A stretch of 64,000 nt of DNA from Micropterix aruncella (Eukaryota > Arthropoda > Insecta > Lepidoptera > Micropterigidae): assembly GCA_944548615.1 (NCBI GenBank), contig OX155974.1:3648364-3712363 (forward strand), read 5' to 3'. A program made the position numbers and the translations under genes. Below, one piece after another: positions 33,306 to 45,138 of the stretch; position 1 is the first letter of the stretch; each line of letters begins with the position of its first letter. The notes beneath the pieces are model-generated. The model searched no databases and was not told where the DNA came from. It was given only the letters and a program-made list of their open reading frames with translations.

Positions 33306-33377
33306 ATTGTGAAATTTGACAGAGATCTTCATTGAGTTGGTTTCAGGTCTTAATGTATGTGTTTTCGTTATTGCCAG

Positions 33378-33482
33378 GTATCGAATTCTCCACAGTGATG
33401 GTTGGCAACGCTGGAATAAGGCATAATGTGTGTTTATTCCTCGCCGAAGATGGGAATGGCAAATCTGTCATAGTAAGCGGAG
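33378..33482 (+). CDS. ZSWIM1/3-like gene, exon 5 (residues 280-314)
   Basis: The acceptor is TTATTGCCAG and the donor is GTAATT (phase 1 on both sides). IEFSTVMVGNAGIRHNVCLF and LAEDGNGKSVIVSGG match the strand-turn-strand part of the MULE-like domain, like the LVENKE region of human ZSWIM3. A second GTAAGC lies inside the exon at 33472, but its use would shift the frame. Confidence 0.85.
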
Positions 33483-33583
33483 GTAATTATACATAAAATT
33501 ATATTATACGTATACGAGATCTGTCCAATAAATATGCAAACTGAGGTTATAGAATTGAATGCAACTCCGTTAATTTTATCTCA

Positions 33584-33662
33584 ATGGAAAATGGTAACTC
33601 AACCAGGAATCGAACCTAACAATGTAAGATCAGACAAACTAACCACTGTGCCACCGGGCCAT
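33584..33662 (-). repeat. tRNA-derived SINE head
   Basis: In reverse, GGCCCGGTGGCACAGTGG contains a pol III A box (TGGCACAGTGG), and GGTTCGATTCC about 30 bases later is a perfect B box. The whole resembles an eroded tRNA without a clean cloverleaf, so it is a SINE and not a working tRNA gene. Confidence 0.8.
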
Positions 33663-33741
33663 ATTTATAAAGTTATTTTTTTCTGTTCTAGTATATACTC
33701 TTTTATTAACATGCCTTTCTATAAATAAGATAAAAACGAAT

Positions 33742-36686
33742 TTAACCCCTCAAGCGGCGGGTGTAAATCTTGGCAGTCAACTGTCATTTCTGAGAGTTGA
33801 AGGTCAAAAATATAGCACTTTAGAAAAACAATCATATGAGAGAAATAACTTGATAGATCCTGAAAAGAAGAATTGTAGAATGATCACATTGTAATTTGAA
33901 ATATAAAACATTTAATCCTCATTTTGTAAAACAATTAGTTAACCCGCTGAGCACGTAACATCCATTTGGGGACATGTATGGCGGCCGCCTACAATCCGTA
34001 ACATCCGATTTTGGATATCGCGCTCGCCGCTGCGAAAAATGCAATTTACGATTCGAATCGTCGTACTTTAATGCTTTCTGACCGCGGGACGACATGGCCA
34101 AATAATCTTTCATTCGCCGGCCAACGACGATAAAACCGATCGCCGATTTAAAAAGTCAGCATTAGACGTCAAAACAGCAGTGTCGATCGGCCACCCCGCG
34201 GCGGCGTATAGTTCCGCGAAATGTTTGTTTTGTGAAGTGTTTTGTGGATATAAGTGCAGTGTATACCGGATAAAAGTGAGTAATTTCCATTTTTAAGTAG
34301 TTTAGGCATTAGGATTATTCAATTTAGACAATCCATTTGCTGTTTTTCACGAATTTTCGAAGAAAACACTTTGGCAACAACAAACGGCTCGCGAAAAAAT
34401 GGCCGTTTTTATTTTGTAATGTTTGTGAAATATCCCTATATATCGCGAAACATGACGTAATGTCGCTTTAATTTACTAATAAAATAGGTATTGCTTCATT
34501 TACATCCTAAGTTATCACATAATTAGGCGTATTTTGAACATTATATGTTGTTTTTCTAATATGGCTCGCGAAAATGAAACTTGTTTTGATAATTACTATG
34601 AGAGAAAAAAGTGCGATTTTCCATAGTTTTTCGATGAAATGTGACTCTTTGGAGTATAGTAATTAGTTATTAGACATATAATAAGTCTATGATAAGACAA
34701 TATAATTGAAAAAATCTAACGAATTTTATATTATGGGCATTCAAAGTTTATTATTAGGTTCGGACGCGGAAACTCTCAAAACTTTAGATTTTTCTATAAT
34801 ATCAGACAAAGGTCAAAGTTCTGGTGTGATTTCTAAGAAGAAGTGATGTAGTAATAAAGTTATTTTGAAAGAATTTCATATAAAAAAGCACCATATATAG
34901 TCACAAATTAAAAATTAAAAAAATTTTTTTTTACGAGAATACATAAAATTTTTCTTGGCTGAATAAATAAATATTTTTTCCGTATTTTTGTATGCAAATA
35001 AGTAAAAAAAAAATATCGTTTTGGTAAAGCATTTAATAAAGAACATAACTGTATTTACAATTTTTGATATTTACAAAAACTGTATTTACAAAAAAATCGA
35101 AATGATTTTATAGGCGAGTTTTTTTCAGTTTGCCAATTTTGTAATATTTATTCATTATTATCTTAATTGTTTTACGAGATAAGGTTATAATGTTTTATAT
35201 GTCAAATTTCAATGCGATCATTTTTCTCTTTATCTTTTTTTATTCCGTTTAGTGGTTTATAAGTTATGATCGTTTTTCTCAAGGCCGTTGACTCGCGTCG
35301 ATTTTTTGCGCGAATATGTCGCGCGCAAAAGTGATAGGTGAGTTTTTACCTCGCAACGTGAGGGGTTAATTATGAATAATTGTTAGAAAGTTGGAGAACT
35401 GAAAAAACACACTTAATCAGCGATATCGACGTTTTATCTCAAAATACGAAATTCTATCAAGAAATTGTAAACACATTTGTGTACGTTATTACATGCTTTA
35501 CCAAATCTGTAGTGGCAAATCCAGCGGTCAGCGGTTAAACCGATCGAAAATCTGCCACCTTATTTTAGGGTAGCCATAGAACGACAAGGTGCAATTTTGG
35601 TGGCACCCAGGGGTGATGTGAACCGGCGTTTTACTGCCGATGGCACACCGGGTACTCGTAGAGGCGTGTCTCTCCTCGATCGAGTTGCGATACAAGGTGA
35701 CCTTAAGCTCTTGTATCGTACGGTCTCCTTTTGCAGATTCCGCAGCGATCTCTTTTCCTATTTGATCGATCTAGTCTCCACTAGTTTGTAAATCTAGCCG
35801 CTCGCATAATTGAGGCATAAAGGTATAAGCTGTTATTGTCGCTTACCATTTGAAGAGCAGTACTGTCCTGCGAAGCGTAGATATCGTCGGGGTCGTGTTA
35901 TAACTCGGTCCGGTCGAAGTCTGGTCTCGCGAAGTTCTTGTGCACTCAATTATCGAAAGTTTTCCGAACACTGACTCTAGTATTTTTGTCTCTACCGCTT
36001 GAAGGTTGAATAAAAAAACTGTTTTGTTATGTCACTTTATAATTCCACTTTCAATGTGGCTCAAATAAATTATAAAGTCAATTATTTCTATTTGTTACAT
36101 TGTATATGCGTGAAAGAATGAAAATTTTAAAACAAAATTATGTTACTTTGTTTTTTGTTGTTATTTTCTTTGCCTCTTGTTTCCATGGTTTCTCTCGTTT
36201 CCATGGTTTCTTTAATATGCTATGTAGGTGATTCCCTTATTCAAAACTGTAGAATACATATATTTACGGCTTTGTTGTGTGCAATGTTTACGGTACTATG
36301 AATATTTTAATATTAATATTATTGGTAGTTAATTCTAAATACAACTATTTTCATTACGACAAAATCTATTAGTTCGTTTTATTTATTTTCATTCAATAAT
36401 ATATCTGAAGAGAAGCTACTAATATCCGAAGAGAAGTGCCCCCAGAATACAAACAATTATATTAGGGATTCTAGACTGCGAGAAGCACGACTGAATAATC
36501 GTACAATATAGAATGTATCCGTCTTTCTCACTTATATCTAGGTGGTTGCACTGTGATTTTGGTGTAAATTTAGTTCGTTGAGAGCGCAGTTTGTCGCGCT
36601 GCGCTCATACCCGTTTTGGGACGCTACTGAGCATTGACTACAATACATCGTACCCGATTCGGGACGTTACTGTCTTGAGGGGTTAA
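33742..36686 (-). mobile_element. TTAA element family E, long copy, with element C inside
   Basis: TTAACCCCTCAAG and CTTGAGGGGTTAA are the ends. Without the 1.43-kb C insertion it is about 1.5 kb. It contains an extra block (about 35507-36370) that copy 1 at 25208 lacks. Bases 36370-36686 match the left part of copy 1 in reverse. No transposase is visible. Confidence 0.85.
33939..35369 (+). mobile_element. TTAA element family C, copy 1
   Basis: TTAACCCGCTGAGCACG and CAACGTGAGGGGTTAA form the ends, which share little beyond TTAACC. It is inserted in element E at a TTAA. It appears nearly identical to the reverse copy at 58617. No coding beyond a 64-residue open frame. Confidence 0.9.
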
Positions 36687-36689
36687 CAT

Positions 36690-36860
36690 GTGAATTTTAT
36701 AGCACCTGACGTTTAAGCGATGTTGCAGCTGCCGTTGTCCAGCGTGGACTGAAGTGCTGTTAATCATCCGCTGTTCTGGGGATAGGCGGCAAACTGCTCG
36801 TAACAGCAGCAGTTTGACGCCTACCTGCAGAACAACGGATGACGATTGACATTGACTTCA
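36690..36860 (+). repeat. Penelope-like terminal repeat fragment
   Basis: GTGAATTTTATAGCACCTGA and the CGATGTTGCAGCTGCCGTTG block parallel 19890-19990, next to the Penelope-like remnant. GCGGCAAACTGC and GCAGTTTGACGCC form an inverted repeat. Confidence 0.5.
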
Positions 36861-36939
36861 TGCGTTTAATTCGTTTTTATCTTATTTGTAATTTCAAACA
36901 AGAACGGTAGTCTTCAATTTTATGTCTCTCTGTTCTAAG

Positions 36940-37052
36940 GTATATCAACATTCGGAGAAAACTTGCAATGGCTACTAGAGACTTTTAAATCGTGCAATCC
37001 TGCTTGGAGACAAGTGCGGTGTATTGTTGCTGAACCAAATAAACATAGACAG
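36940..37052 (+). CDS. ZSWIM1/3-like gene, exon 6 (residues 315-352)
   Basis: The acceptor is TTCTAAG and the donor is GTAATA (phase 0 at the end). ISTFGENLQWLLETFKSCNP and AWRQVRCIVAEPNKHRQ form the core of the transposase-like domain. In human ZSWIM3 as I recall it the matching stretch reads F-V-D-P; here it reads V-A-E-P, so the position of the second catalytic Asp of MULE enzymes holds Glu346. Confidence 0.85.
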
Positions 37053-37149
37053 GTAATAGTACTATTTTATTAATTGTATTTTGCAAAGTGGTAGCTGTCT
37101 TCTCAATATCAGATAAAAGAGAGATGCTGAAAAAGACAGGATCCTCGAT

Positions 37150-37885
37150 CCTAAAATAAAATAAAATAAAATACAAACGGAGCTGCCATGGAATTCACGG
37201 ACCGGAGTCGGGCCCAGCATTATACTATTTTTTACATTTCTGGGGGGTGAGCAGTGGATTCCGAATTTGAGATGCGCAAATTGCAGTTTTAGATAATTTC
37301 TCTAGCAAAGAGTTGATTATTTTTCTGGAAAGACCAAGATCTTTAAAGAGGTGAAACAGAGATTTAGGTGGCAGGCCCGAGCGCCAACTTCCACCGCGTG
37401 AAGGTGAATAGTGAAGCTGTTCCGGGTGACGGCATTTGCGAGATCATGGTATTTATTTAATTTGTATTCGTGGTCTCTTGGGATATTTGATTTCCATGGA
37501 ACAGTTAATTCTACGATAAGGGCCACCTTCCGAGATAGAGAGGAAAGAGTTATATCTGGACGGAGGGCTGTGCATCCGAGACTTTCAAAGAATTTATACT
37601 GCTTAGAGACCGAATCGACCTCCAGAATCCAATCTGAAGTTTTCTCAATTATTGAGAAAGGTTTTGTAGTTAAATGTTTTTTGCCTTTAGAGCAATCCTG
37701 CACAAACTGTATTGGGGGTTCGGAAAGTAGTGTCAAACCCTTATTGGCACGAGCCACTGAGAGGCTAATTACCTCGCAAATAACAGCGAGGTAAGTAAGT
37801 GTACCGTCCTTGATCTAAAGCCATCTTGCAGCCAGCTAGAATATGTCTAGCTGTGCAAGGGGTATTGTTACAAAGGGACATGGAA
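37150..37885 (-). pseudogene. LINE with restriction-like endonuclease, 3' part, reverse
   Basis: Reverse reading gives RARQILAGCKMALDQG-type sequence in pieces, SVSKQYKFFESLGCTALRPD, then KVALIVELTVPWKSN and HEYKLNKYHDLANAV. These match the intact frame at 50823-52571. The 3' end is an AAATAAAATAAAATACAAAC tail. Frameshifts break it. Confidence 0.8.
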
Positions 37886-37951
37886 CGGCACACCGGAATC
37901 AACCATCGTATATCAAACTACAGCTGTTATCGATTTTATACACGCCTGTGG

Positions 37952-38285
37952 TTAGTTAGTTAGTTAGTTAGTCTGGGCTTTTTCCCGCACTTGGCCTCTT
38001 GATTGGGCCGTTGTGCGTGGCTCATGTTTCTATTTATGTTACTCCAGCCAACCCAGGCTGTCCCAGAAGATTAGCAGCCTGTTTGGGTTGCTACAGGCCT
38101 CCGGGACAGATGCTGGGGATTGTAGTATTCTTGCCCGTTGCTCTGCCACGCTCCTGCATTCCATGAGCACATGCTGTGGCGTTTCTTCTTCCTCCATGCA
38201 TCCTCTGCATAGAGGGCTGTCTGTCACACCTATGGCCACGCCTGTGGTCTGTGGTCTGTGGTCACGCCGCATGTAATACGACTGC
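37952..38285 (-). pseudogene. RNase-H-type LINE 3' end fragment, reverse
   Basis: It starts with a GTTA-repeat tail and encodes in reverse GVTDSPLCRGCMEEEETPQH, VLMECRSVAEQRARILQ and FWDSLGWLE. The same family lies forward at 60290-61236. Confidence 0.85.
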
Positions 38286-38499
38286 AAACCACACGCCTGT
38301 GGTTTGCAGTCGTATTACATCTTTTACTGGCCTCATTTTTATGTGAAATTCATTCAGCATCTCATTCGATCCGTCACGCCTTTGGCGTATGGATATTAGA
38401 TCATATTAGATCTTGCGCGTGCATTATGATTTTTTCCTTATCTATTCCTATTGTTATTATTATTATTTATTCTGGACAGGCAGCTTTGATGATACGTCC

Positions 38500-40810
38500 A
38501 GATCAGATCTTGTAAAGTTAGTCGTTAACAATATTAACAAGCTAAGTACAAATCGATTCTGTTTTTAAATAGAGTTACTGAAGTCAAGGACTTGGGAGTT
38601 TTTTCGACCCCAAGTTAAACTTCAAGGAACATATTAGACAACTATCTACAACTTCTTTCAAGCTTCTAGGGTTTGTGATACGGCAATCCAAGCACTTCAA
38701 TAATATTCGGGTTATGCGCACGTTGTACAACTCGATTGTTAGAAGTCGCATGGAAACGAATGCAGCTATTTGGAATCCACATGAAGATACGTATACCCTC
38801 ATGCTGGAAAAGGTACAGAAGTGTTTTTTGAGATTTCTGTACTTCAAGCAGTACGGATATTATCCATTTTTGTATCCGACTGCATTTATCACAGGCATGG
38901 TTGGCTATAATTCTCTCTGTCTCAGAAGAGAAATGCTGACCATGTCCTATGTTTTCAATCTAATTCGTGGTAAAACTGATAACCCTAGCTTACTAGCAAA
39001 GGTGGATCTATTCATACCAAATAATTATCTCCGTGCTCGATCGCACCATCTTTTCGCGGAGCCGTTCTCGCGCACTAACCTTACGAGGTGGAACTTGTTG
39101 GCGCGTGTTTTGAGGCGCTTAACCCGCTCGGCACTTAACATCCCTTGCGGGATATGTATGGCGGCCGGCTGAAATCCAAACTATCCCATACGGGATATCG
39201 CGCTCGCCGCTCAAGAAAATGTCGTTTAAATTTCGAAATGCGATTGTATATTCTATCGAATGATGCCATAATATAGCCAAATATGCAACACTATGAAATT
39301 GCTCGATTGCCGCATGCGATGTTAGAAATATGAATTACTACATCCCTTACAAAATCGGTGACCTCATTTCTGACGACAGTCGCGAACTGCCCACCGCTGG
39401 CGGCGTATAATTCCGCGACGTGTTTGTGTTGTGAATTGTTTTGTGTATATAAGTGAAGTGTATACCGGATAAAAGTAAGTAATTTCCATTTTTAAGTAGT
39501 TTAGGCCTTAGGATTAAACAATTTACACAGCCCATTTGCTGTTTTTCACGAATTTTCGAAGAAAACACTTTGGCGAAACCAAACGGCTCTCGAAAAATGG
39601 CCGTCTTTATTTTGTAATGTTTGTGAAATATCCCGTTATATCGCGAAACATGACGTAATGTCGCTTTAATTTACTAATAAAATAGGTATTGCTTCATTTA
39701 CATCCTAAGTTATCACATAATTATGCGTATTTTGAACATTATATGTTGTTTTCTAATATGGCTCGCGAAAATGAAACTTGTTTTGATAATTACTATGAGA
39801 GAAAAAAGTGCGATTTTCCATAGTTTTTCGATGAAATGTGACTCTTTGGAGTATAGTAATTAGTTATTAGACATATAATAAGTCTATGATAAGACAATAT
39901 AATTGAAAAAATCTAACGAATTTTATATTATGGGCATTCAAAGTTTATTATTAGGTTCGGAAGTCGGAAACTCTCAAAACTTTAGATTTTTCTATAATAT
40001 CAGACAAAGCTCAAAGTTCTGGTGTGATTTCTAAGAAGAAGTGATGTAGTAATAAAGTTATTTTGAAAGAATTTCATATAAAAAAATACCATAAGTAGTC
40101 ACAAATTAAAAATTAAAAAAATTTTTTTTTACGAGAATACATACAATTTTTCTTGGCTGAATAAATAAATATTTTTTCCGTATTTTTGTATGCAAATAAG
40201 TAAAAAAAAAATATCGTTTTGGTAAAGCATTTAATAAAGAACATAACTGTATTTACAATTTTTGATATTTACAAAAACTGTATTTACAAAAAAATCGAAA
40301 TGATTTTATAGGCGAGTTTTTTCAGTTTGCCAATTTTGTAATATTTATTCATTATTATCTTAATTGTTTTACGAGATAAGGTTATAATGTTTTATATGTC
40401 AAATTTCAATGCGATCATTTTTCTATTTATATTTTTTTAATCCGATTAGTGGTTTATAAGTTATGATCGTTTTTCTCAAGGCCGTTGACTCGCGTCGATT
40501 TTTTGCGCGAATATGTCGCGCGCAAAAGTGATGTTTTTGGGCGCGGTGAGTTTTTACCTCGCAACGTGAGGGGTTAAATGAAATTCACTCGATGGCACCA
40601 GATTTTGATATTTTTACCGCCAACCCTCACTTGTTTAAATTGCAAGCTATTAATTATTTATTTTTACATGATAGCTAGTATTATAAATGTCATTCTATTT
40701 GTATAGTTATGGTAATATCTTTATTAATTTTACTTTTCAATGCCTTGGTTTTACTGTTATGTTGATTAGTAATAAGTGAATAAACAAAAATAAATAAATA
40801 AAAATAAAAG
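38500..40810 (+). pseudogene. LINE reverse transcriptase C-terminal part, split by element C
   Basis: LLGFVIRQSKHFNNIRVMRT, YNSIVRSRMETNAAIWNPHE and LRFLYFKQYGYYPF resemble the thumb and tail of CR1/RTE-like LINEs. The frame runs to ARVLRRL at 39121, where element C begins. After 40577 it continues in the same frame NEIHSMAPDFDIFTANPHLF to LHDS and a stop. An ATAAATAAATAAAAATAAAA tail ends near 40810. Confidence 0.8.
39119..40577 (+). mobile_element. TTAA element family C, copy 2
   Basis: TTAACCCGCTCGGCACT and GCAACGTGAGGGGTTAA form the ends. The first 290 bases differ from copies 1 and 3; the remainder is nearly the same. It sits in a LINE frame at a TTAA. Confidence 0.9.
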
Positions 40811-41270
40811 CAATTATGGAAATGGATTTCACTCTATCTGCCGACGACACCGACGAAAGGTAACATTCAATGTAACATGAAAGGAGCATTTCATCAGTGT
40901 GGACGCAGCGCGCATACGAACTGAACATGCATCTACTCGCATCTGTTTCCAGCGTGCGCGCGAACGTAGCGTCAGCGCGCGAACGTAGCGTCAGTCTGCT
41001 GAGAACACGCGAAGAGAATCGAGTGCGATGACCAATTTTATGGATTCTATAAAATTTCTCGTGTTCTGTACGCCTCGATTAATTGCATGGCCTTTTTTTC
41101 ACTCCACGGTTCGTCCGTAGCTGTATCCATACCTGGTTCAGTTCGTGTTCGCGCGCGTCTCAACACAACCCGTCCACACTGGCGCTCTGAGCACACTGCG
41201 CGCCCCGTTGTGTTCGATCGAAAAAACCGGCAAATCACGGATCATCACACGATATGGTTGCACTTCCCTT
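40811..41270. other. Intron 6, no gene recognised; short direct repeat
   Basis: GCGCGAACGTAGCGTCAG occurs twice in a row at 40962-40996. The rest is not recognisable. Confidence 0.5.
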
Positions 41271-41938
41271 TAGTTAGTTAGTTAGTTCTACTGGGCGTTC
41301 CTCCGCAAGTCGACATCCCGTGTGCCTATTTTGCGTGTAACGGGGGTAGCGTATTCCACCCACCCCAGCTCCTCGACGAAAGCCAGCAGGGCTTTCAGGT
41401 TTCCTGCCGCCTTGCGCAGGGTGCCTGGGGTCCCAAGGTGTTTTGTCCTGTATACTTCTGCCTGTTTACAATCTAGCAGAATGTGTTTTGTGGTTTCTTC
41501 CGCCTCCATGCATGCTCTGCACATAGGGCTATTCGTTCCGCCCATTTTGAAGAGGTGTTTTAGTATGTTGTGTCCTGTTATCAGTCCCACTAGTTTGCGA
41601 GTTGGGGCCTTTTTGTCCTTAGAAGTGTTTTGGTAAGTTTGTGGTTGTATTCCATTACTATTTCTTTGGTTTGTCTGCAGGTATCTATCTCTTTCCAGTG
41701 TGTTTGATGTAGTTGTTTGTAGTGGTTGTCAAGTTGGTTGTTTATGTGCGAGTATGGTAGGGGCACGATAGGTTCGGGTCCGTATGCCGGTGTGTCTGAG
41801 CCCTCACGGGCTAGTTCATCCGCAGCATCGTTTCCTCTTGAGTTACTGTGTCCCTTGATCTATTGCAGTGTCACCTTATTGCCTTTTCCGCATACCTCGA
41901 GGAGGCTTTGATGGCATTCGTATATGAGCCCGGATGTA
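41271..41938 (-). pseudogene. RNase-H-type LINE 3' end, reverse copy
   Basis: A GTTAGTTAGTTAG tail leads in reverse to GTNSPMCRACMEAEETTKHI and the RNase H end KGHSNSRGNDAADELAREG. It is very close to 46400-47092 but has a deletion and frameshift near 41580-41620. The 5' end is truncated at 41938. Confidence 0.85.
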
Positions 41939-41944
41939 ACCTGC

Positions 41945-42060
41945 ACTTCCCTTGCAGAAAACCGGGTCAATGAGCCCGGCTTGCTTGAAGCCCTGCTAAA
42001 GGGCAATTGCCCAGTGGAAGGCGTCACGGACCTTGAACAAGGCCTGTCGACTGACACACA
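41945..42060 (+). repeat. Jockey-type LINE 3' UTR fragment
   Basis: GAAAACCGGGTCAATGAGCC, GCCCAGTGGAAGGCGTCAC and AAGGCCTGTCGACTGA follow the same order as the 3' UTR at 7515-7612. Only this piece of the element is present. Confidence 0.65.
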
Positions 42061-42471
42061 GAATGCGCAATCATCTTTAAGCACTGGTGAATGTTTATAG
42101 AGATCAACGGGGCCGTAATGGAACTTGCGTAAATTGAATTTAGTTTCAACAAAAAACTTTATTTTATAAAGAACGACCTATTCCTAGCGAACAACTTGTT
42201 TCTAATAATTGTAATAAATACTATGGTTTACTTTTGTATTGGTTGGCAGTCGTCTTTTTTATTTTTTTAAATTATTTTTCTTCTTAAAGTGTAATGTGCG
42301 CCGGAGTATATCGAGTCGGTTGCTAAAATCACCAGACAGATGCATCTACCTTGTTATAAAAACACTACCCTCTTTTTTTACATGCTCTATTGGTTAATTT
42401 TCAATAATTTGTTATGTCTGTATCATTTACTGCAGAAAACTGCATCATTCGAATATGGTTTTTATTTGCAG

Positions 42472-42681
42472 GACGTGAGGGCTTCGTTCCCAAATGCCCA
42501 TGTAACTTCAAACGTCTACCAAATCTGCAGAGAGGTGACGAGACAATGCCTAGCTTTATACCAAGACGAGGGGCCGGTGGATGCGCCAGAGGATGCAGAA
42601 CACCGGCTTCACGTATACCAGAAGGTCAAAGAATATGTCCTCGCGAAGATCAATTCGGACCTAGATGCTAATATAAATACT
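42472..42681 (+). CDS. ZSWIM1/3-like gene, exon 7 (residues 353-422)
   Basis: The acceptor is TTATTTGCAG and the donor is GTAAGT (phase 0 on both sides). DVRASFPNAHVTSNVYQICR, EVTRQCLALYQDEG and HRLHVYQKVKEYVLAKINSD end the transposase-like domain. F-P-N-A-H in this place corresponds to the F-P-x-A motif of MULE proteins before the third catalytic acid, and C-R matches the following helix. The remainder is predicted helical. Confidence 0.85.
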
Positions 42682-42729
42682 GTAAGTATGCTGTTTGTAC
42701 TTCAGTCATACTGTAAGCGTATGGAATCT

Positions 42730-43620
42730 GATGAATTATTAAATAAATTAATACAAATGGAGCTTCAATTGAATTCACTGACCAGAGTCAGGCCCATCAT
42801 AACACAGTACAACTTCGATTTAACGAATTTAATAAATAAAATACAAACGGAGCTGCCATGGAATTCACCGACCAAAAATCGGGCCCATCATATATAATTA
42901 TTACACTTCTGGGAGGTGAAGGGTGGATTCCGGACCAACGACCGGCTGTGGTAGGTTTAGGGCAGCTGTCTTGCCACATGTGAGCGTTCACCTTACCACC
43001 CATTCACTCCCTCTTCGAAGCCATAGAATTTGAGATGCAGAAATCGCGGTATTAGATAATTTTTCTAGAAAGGACTTGATTATTTTTCTGGAGAGACCAA
43101 GATCTTTAAAAAGGTGAAACAAAGATTTAGCTGGCAGGCCACGAGCGCCTACTTCCACCGCGTGAAGGTGAACAGTAAAGCCATTCCGGGTGACGGCATT
43201 TGCGAGGTCATGGTATTTATTTAATTTGTACTCGTGGTCTTTTGGGATATTTGATTCCCATGGAACAGTTAATTCTACAATAAGAGCCACCTTCCGAGAT
43301 AGAGAGTAAAGAGTTATATCTGGACAGAGGGCTGTGCATCCGAGACTTTCAGGGAATTTATACTGCTTAGAGTATCCTGCTTAGAGCTCCAGAATCCAAT
43401 CTGTAGCTTTCTCAATTATTGAGAAAGGTTTTGTAGTTAAATGTTTTTTGCCTTTAGAGCCATCCCGCACAAACTGTATTGGGGGTTTGGAGGATACTGT
43501 CAAACCCTTGTTGGCACGAGCCACTGAGAGACTAATTACCTCGCGAATAACAGCGAGAACTTTGCCATGGCGGTAAGTGTACCGTCCTTGATCTAGGGCC
43601 ACCTTGCAGCCAGCTAGGAT
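42730..43620 (-). pseudogene. LINE with restriction-like endonuclease, 3' part, reverse
   Basis: Reverse frames give KVALIVELTVPWESNIPKDH and EVGARGLPAKSLFHLFKDLG, like the intact frame at 50823-52571. The 3' tail region (42735-42860) is duplicated: two blocks of AATAAATTAATACAAA/AATAAAATACAAAC each followed by GGAGCT. It stops at 43620 where a TTAA element begins. Confidence 0.8.
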
Positions 43621-43621
43621 A

Positions 43622-43930
43622 TTAACCCTTCGGCTACGTAATGACCAAATTTGATTGCACTTTAGAACACCGTTGACTACGTAACAACCAATATTTGCCG
43701 CTTGGTTCCGGAGCGCACAGTAATATTATTTTCTAATTCGAACGCATTCTAAAATCTATACCAAATATCTTATTATTATCATAGATACATAGACGGCAGC
43801 TAAAATAATTTCACGCGTCATTGAACTGATATTTCTGGTAAAATTCCATTGTCAAACATCGCTGTTCGGTCGTCATTGTCAAACATCGGGTCATGAACAG
43901 TTTTTTTTGTGTTGTTTTAGTGTTTTCAGT
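43622..43930 (+). mobile_element. TTAA element family K, left end only
   Basis: TTAACCCTTCGGCTACGTAA opens the stretch. ACTACGTAACAACC repeats part of it. A segment with TAAAATTCCATTGTCAAACA has a reverse relative at 55300-55350. I found no right end. Confidence 0.5.
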
Positions 43931-44459
43931 TGGAATATGAATAGAAATGTAAGTAAATTTGATTCTAAAACACTTTATCAACTGAATTCAGTGATGTTAT
44001 GTACATTTCATTCCAAGTTTACCTGTTTTTTTTTGAGTTGAAAAGTTGGGTGCGGTTTATTGCTATGGCGTCATTACTAATTATTGAGTTTTCTTGCAAT
44101 AAATAACTCTAAAAATGCAAAATGTCTGCCTAATTCGTTGACAAAATACATATTATTTTGTTTTTCGCTGAAATATATGAAATTTTCGGCGTACACTATT
44201 AATGATGCTGTTGACAAAGATATAGAAGACAAGGGGACCGAAAACGACCCTTGACTAATGCTGAAACTTGTCAGATTTAAGAATAATATAAAAAGAAGCT
44301 GGGATTCGTACTGTTTGTTTGTTTGCAAGAGTACAATGCGGTGGGCCTATTGCCAAGTGGCAATATCTTCCGACCATACCGCCAGGGTTATTGTGACTGA
44401 AGGCTTATGGGGGCAAATTGATTTACAAGTAATAAATGAATACACTTACATAATAGTCA
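43931..44459. other. Intron 7, nothing recognised
   Basis: AT-rich sequence without a repeat family or frame that I can support. Confidence 0.45.
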
Positions 44460-44469
44460 TCATAGTATA

Positions 44470-45115
44470 AAATATAAAAGAGTGATTAGTAACATATGCC
44501 AACTCGATATTGAAGGGAGGAGTGGAATACAAGGACAAGCAAAGGATACGGGAGGGGAAGGGGGGTATTCATGAGTTGAGTAAATGTCTAACGATTTTTT
44601 AAACCCACTCACGTTTTCAAGGTGTCTTATCGTTAAAGGCACGGAATTCCAGAGTCTGCACTGCGAAAGACCTAGACATGAAAGTTGATGAATGCTGAGG
44701 TATAGCCAGTAATAGATTTTTCTGAGATTGCAATGGAAGGCCATGGGATGAAAGCGAAGAGAAGAGATTATACATATAAGTAGGACAGTTTGACTGAAGT
44801 ATGCGGAAGAATAGGATGAGTATATGAAAATCCCGACATCGTCTAATGGGAAGCCACTCTATTTGCCTGCGAAAGTTTGATATGTGATCAAACTTCTTCA
44901 GAGAATAAACACAGCGAATACACGCATTTTGAATCCTATCTAGCTTATCGAGTAGTTCTTCATTCGCATCTAGGTAGGTCACATCAGCGTAGTTAATTAG
45001 CGGTAAAAGAAAAGATTGTGCCATTTGGCGTTTAATACAAAGAGGTAGGAGATTCTGAACATGTTTAAAAGAATGGAGACTTGCAAAGACTCTACGACTG
45101 ACCTCACCCACTGTG
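44470..45115 (-). pseudogene. CR1/Jockey-type reverse transcriptase C-terminal part, reverse
   Basis: Reverse reading gives VSRRVFASLHSFKHVQNLLP, FLLPLINYADVTYLDANEEL, LDKLDRIQNACIRCVYSLKK and EWLPIRRCRDFHILILFFRI, the usual thumb-region pattern. The frame is open for about 160 codons and then shifts near 44640. The fragment comes within about 25 bases of the exon 8 acceptor. Confidence 0.8.
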
Positions 45116-45138
45116 ATGTTTATGTATTTTTGTTTCAG

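Noticed and set aside
33584..33662. A functional tRNA gene
   Set aside because: A and B boxes are good, but acceptor and anticodon stems do not pair cleanly. It is better explained as a tRNA-derived SINE head.
33919..34113. A 60-residue frame at the end of element C, repeated at 59873
   Set aside because: It recurs only because the two element copies are nearly identical, and it is absent from the third copy. No transposase or other domain is visible.
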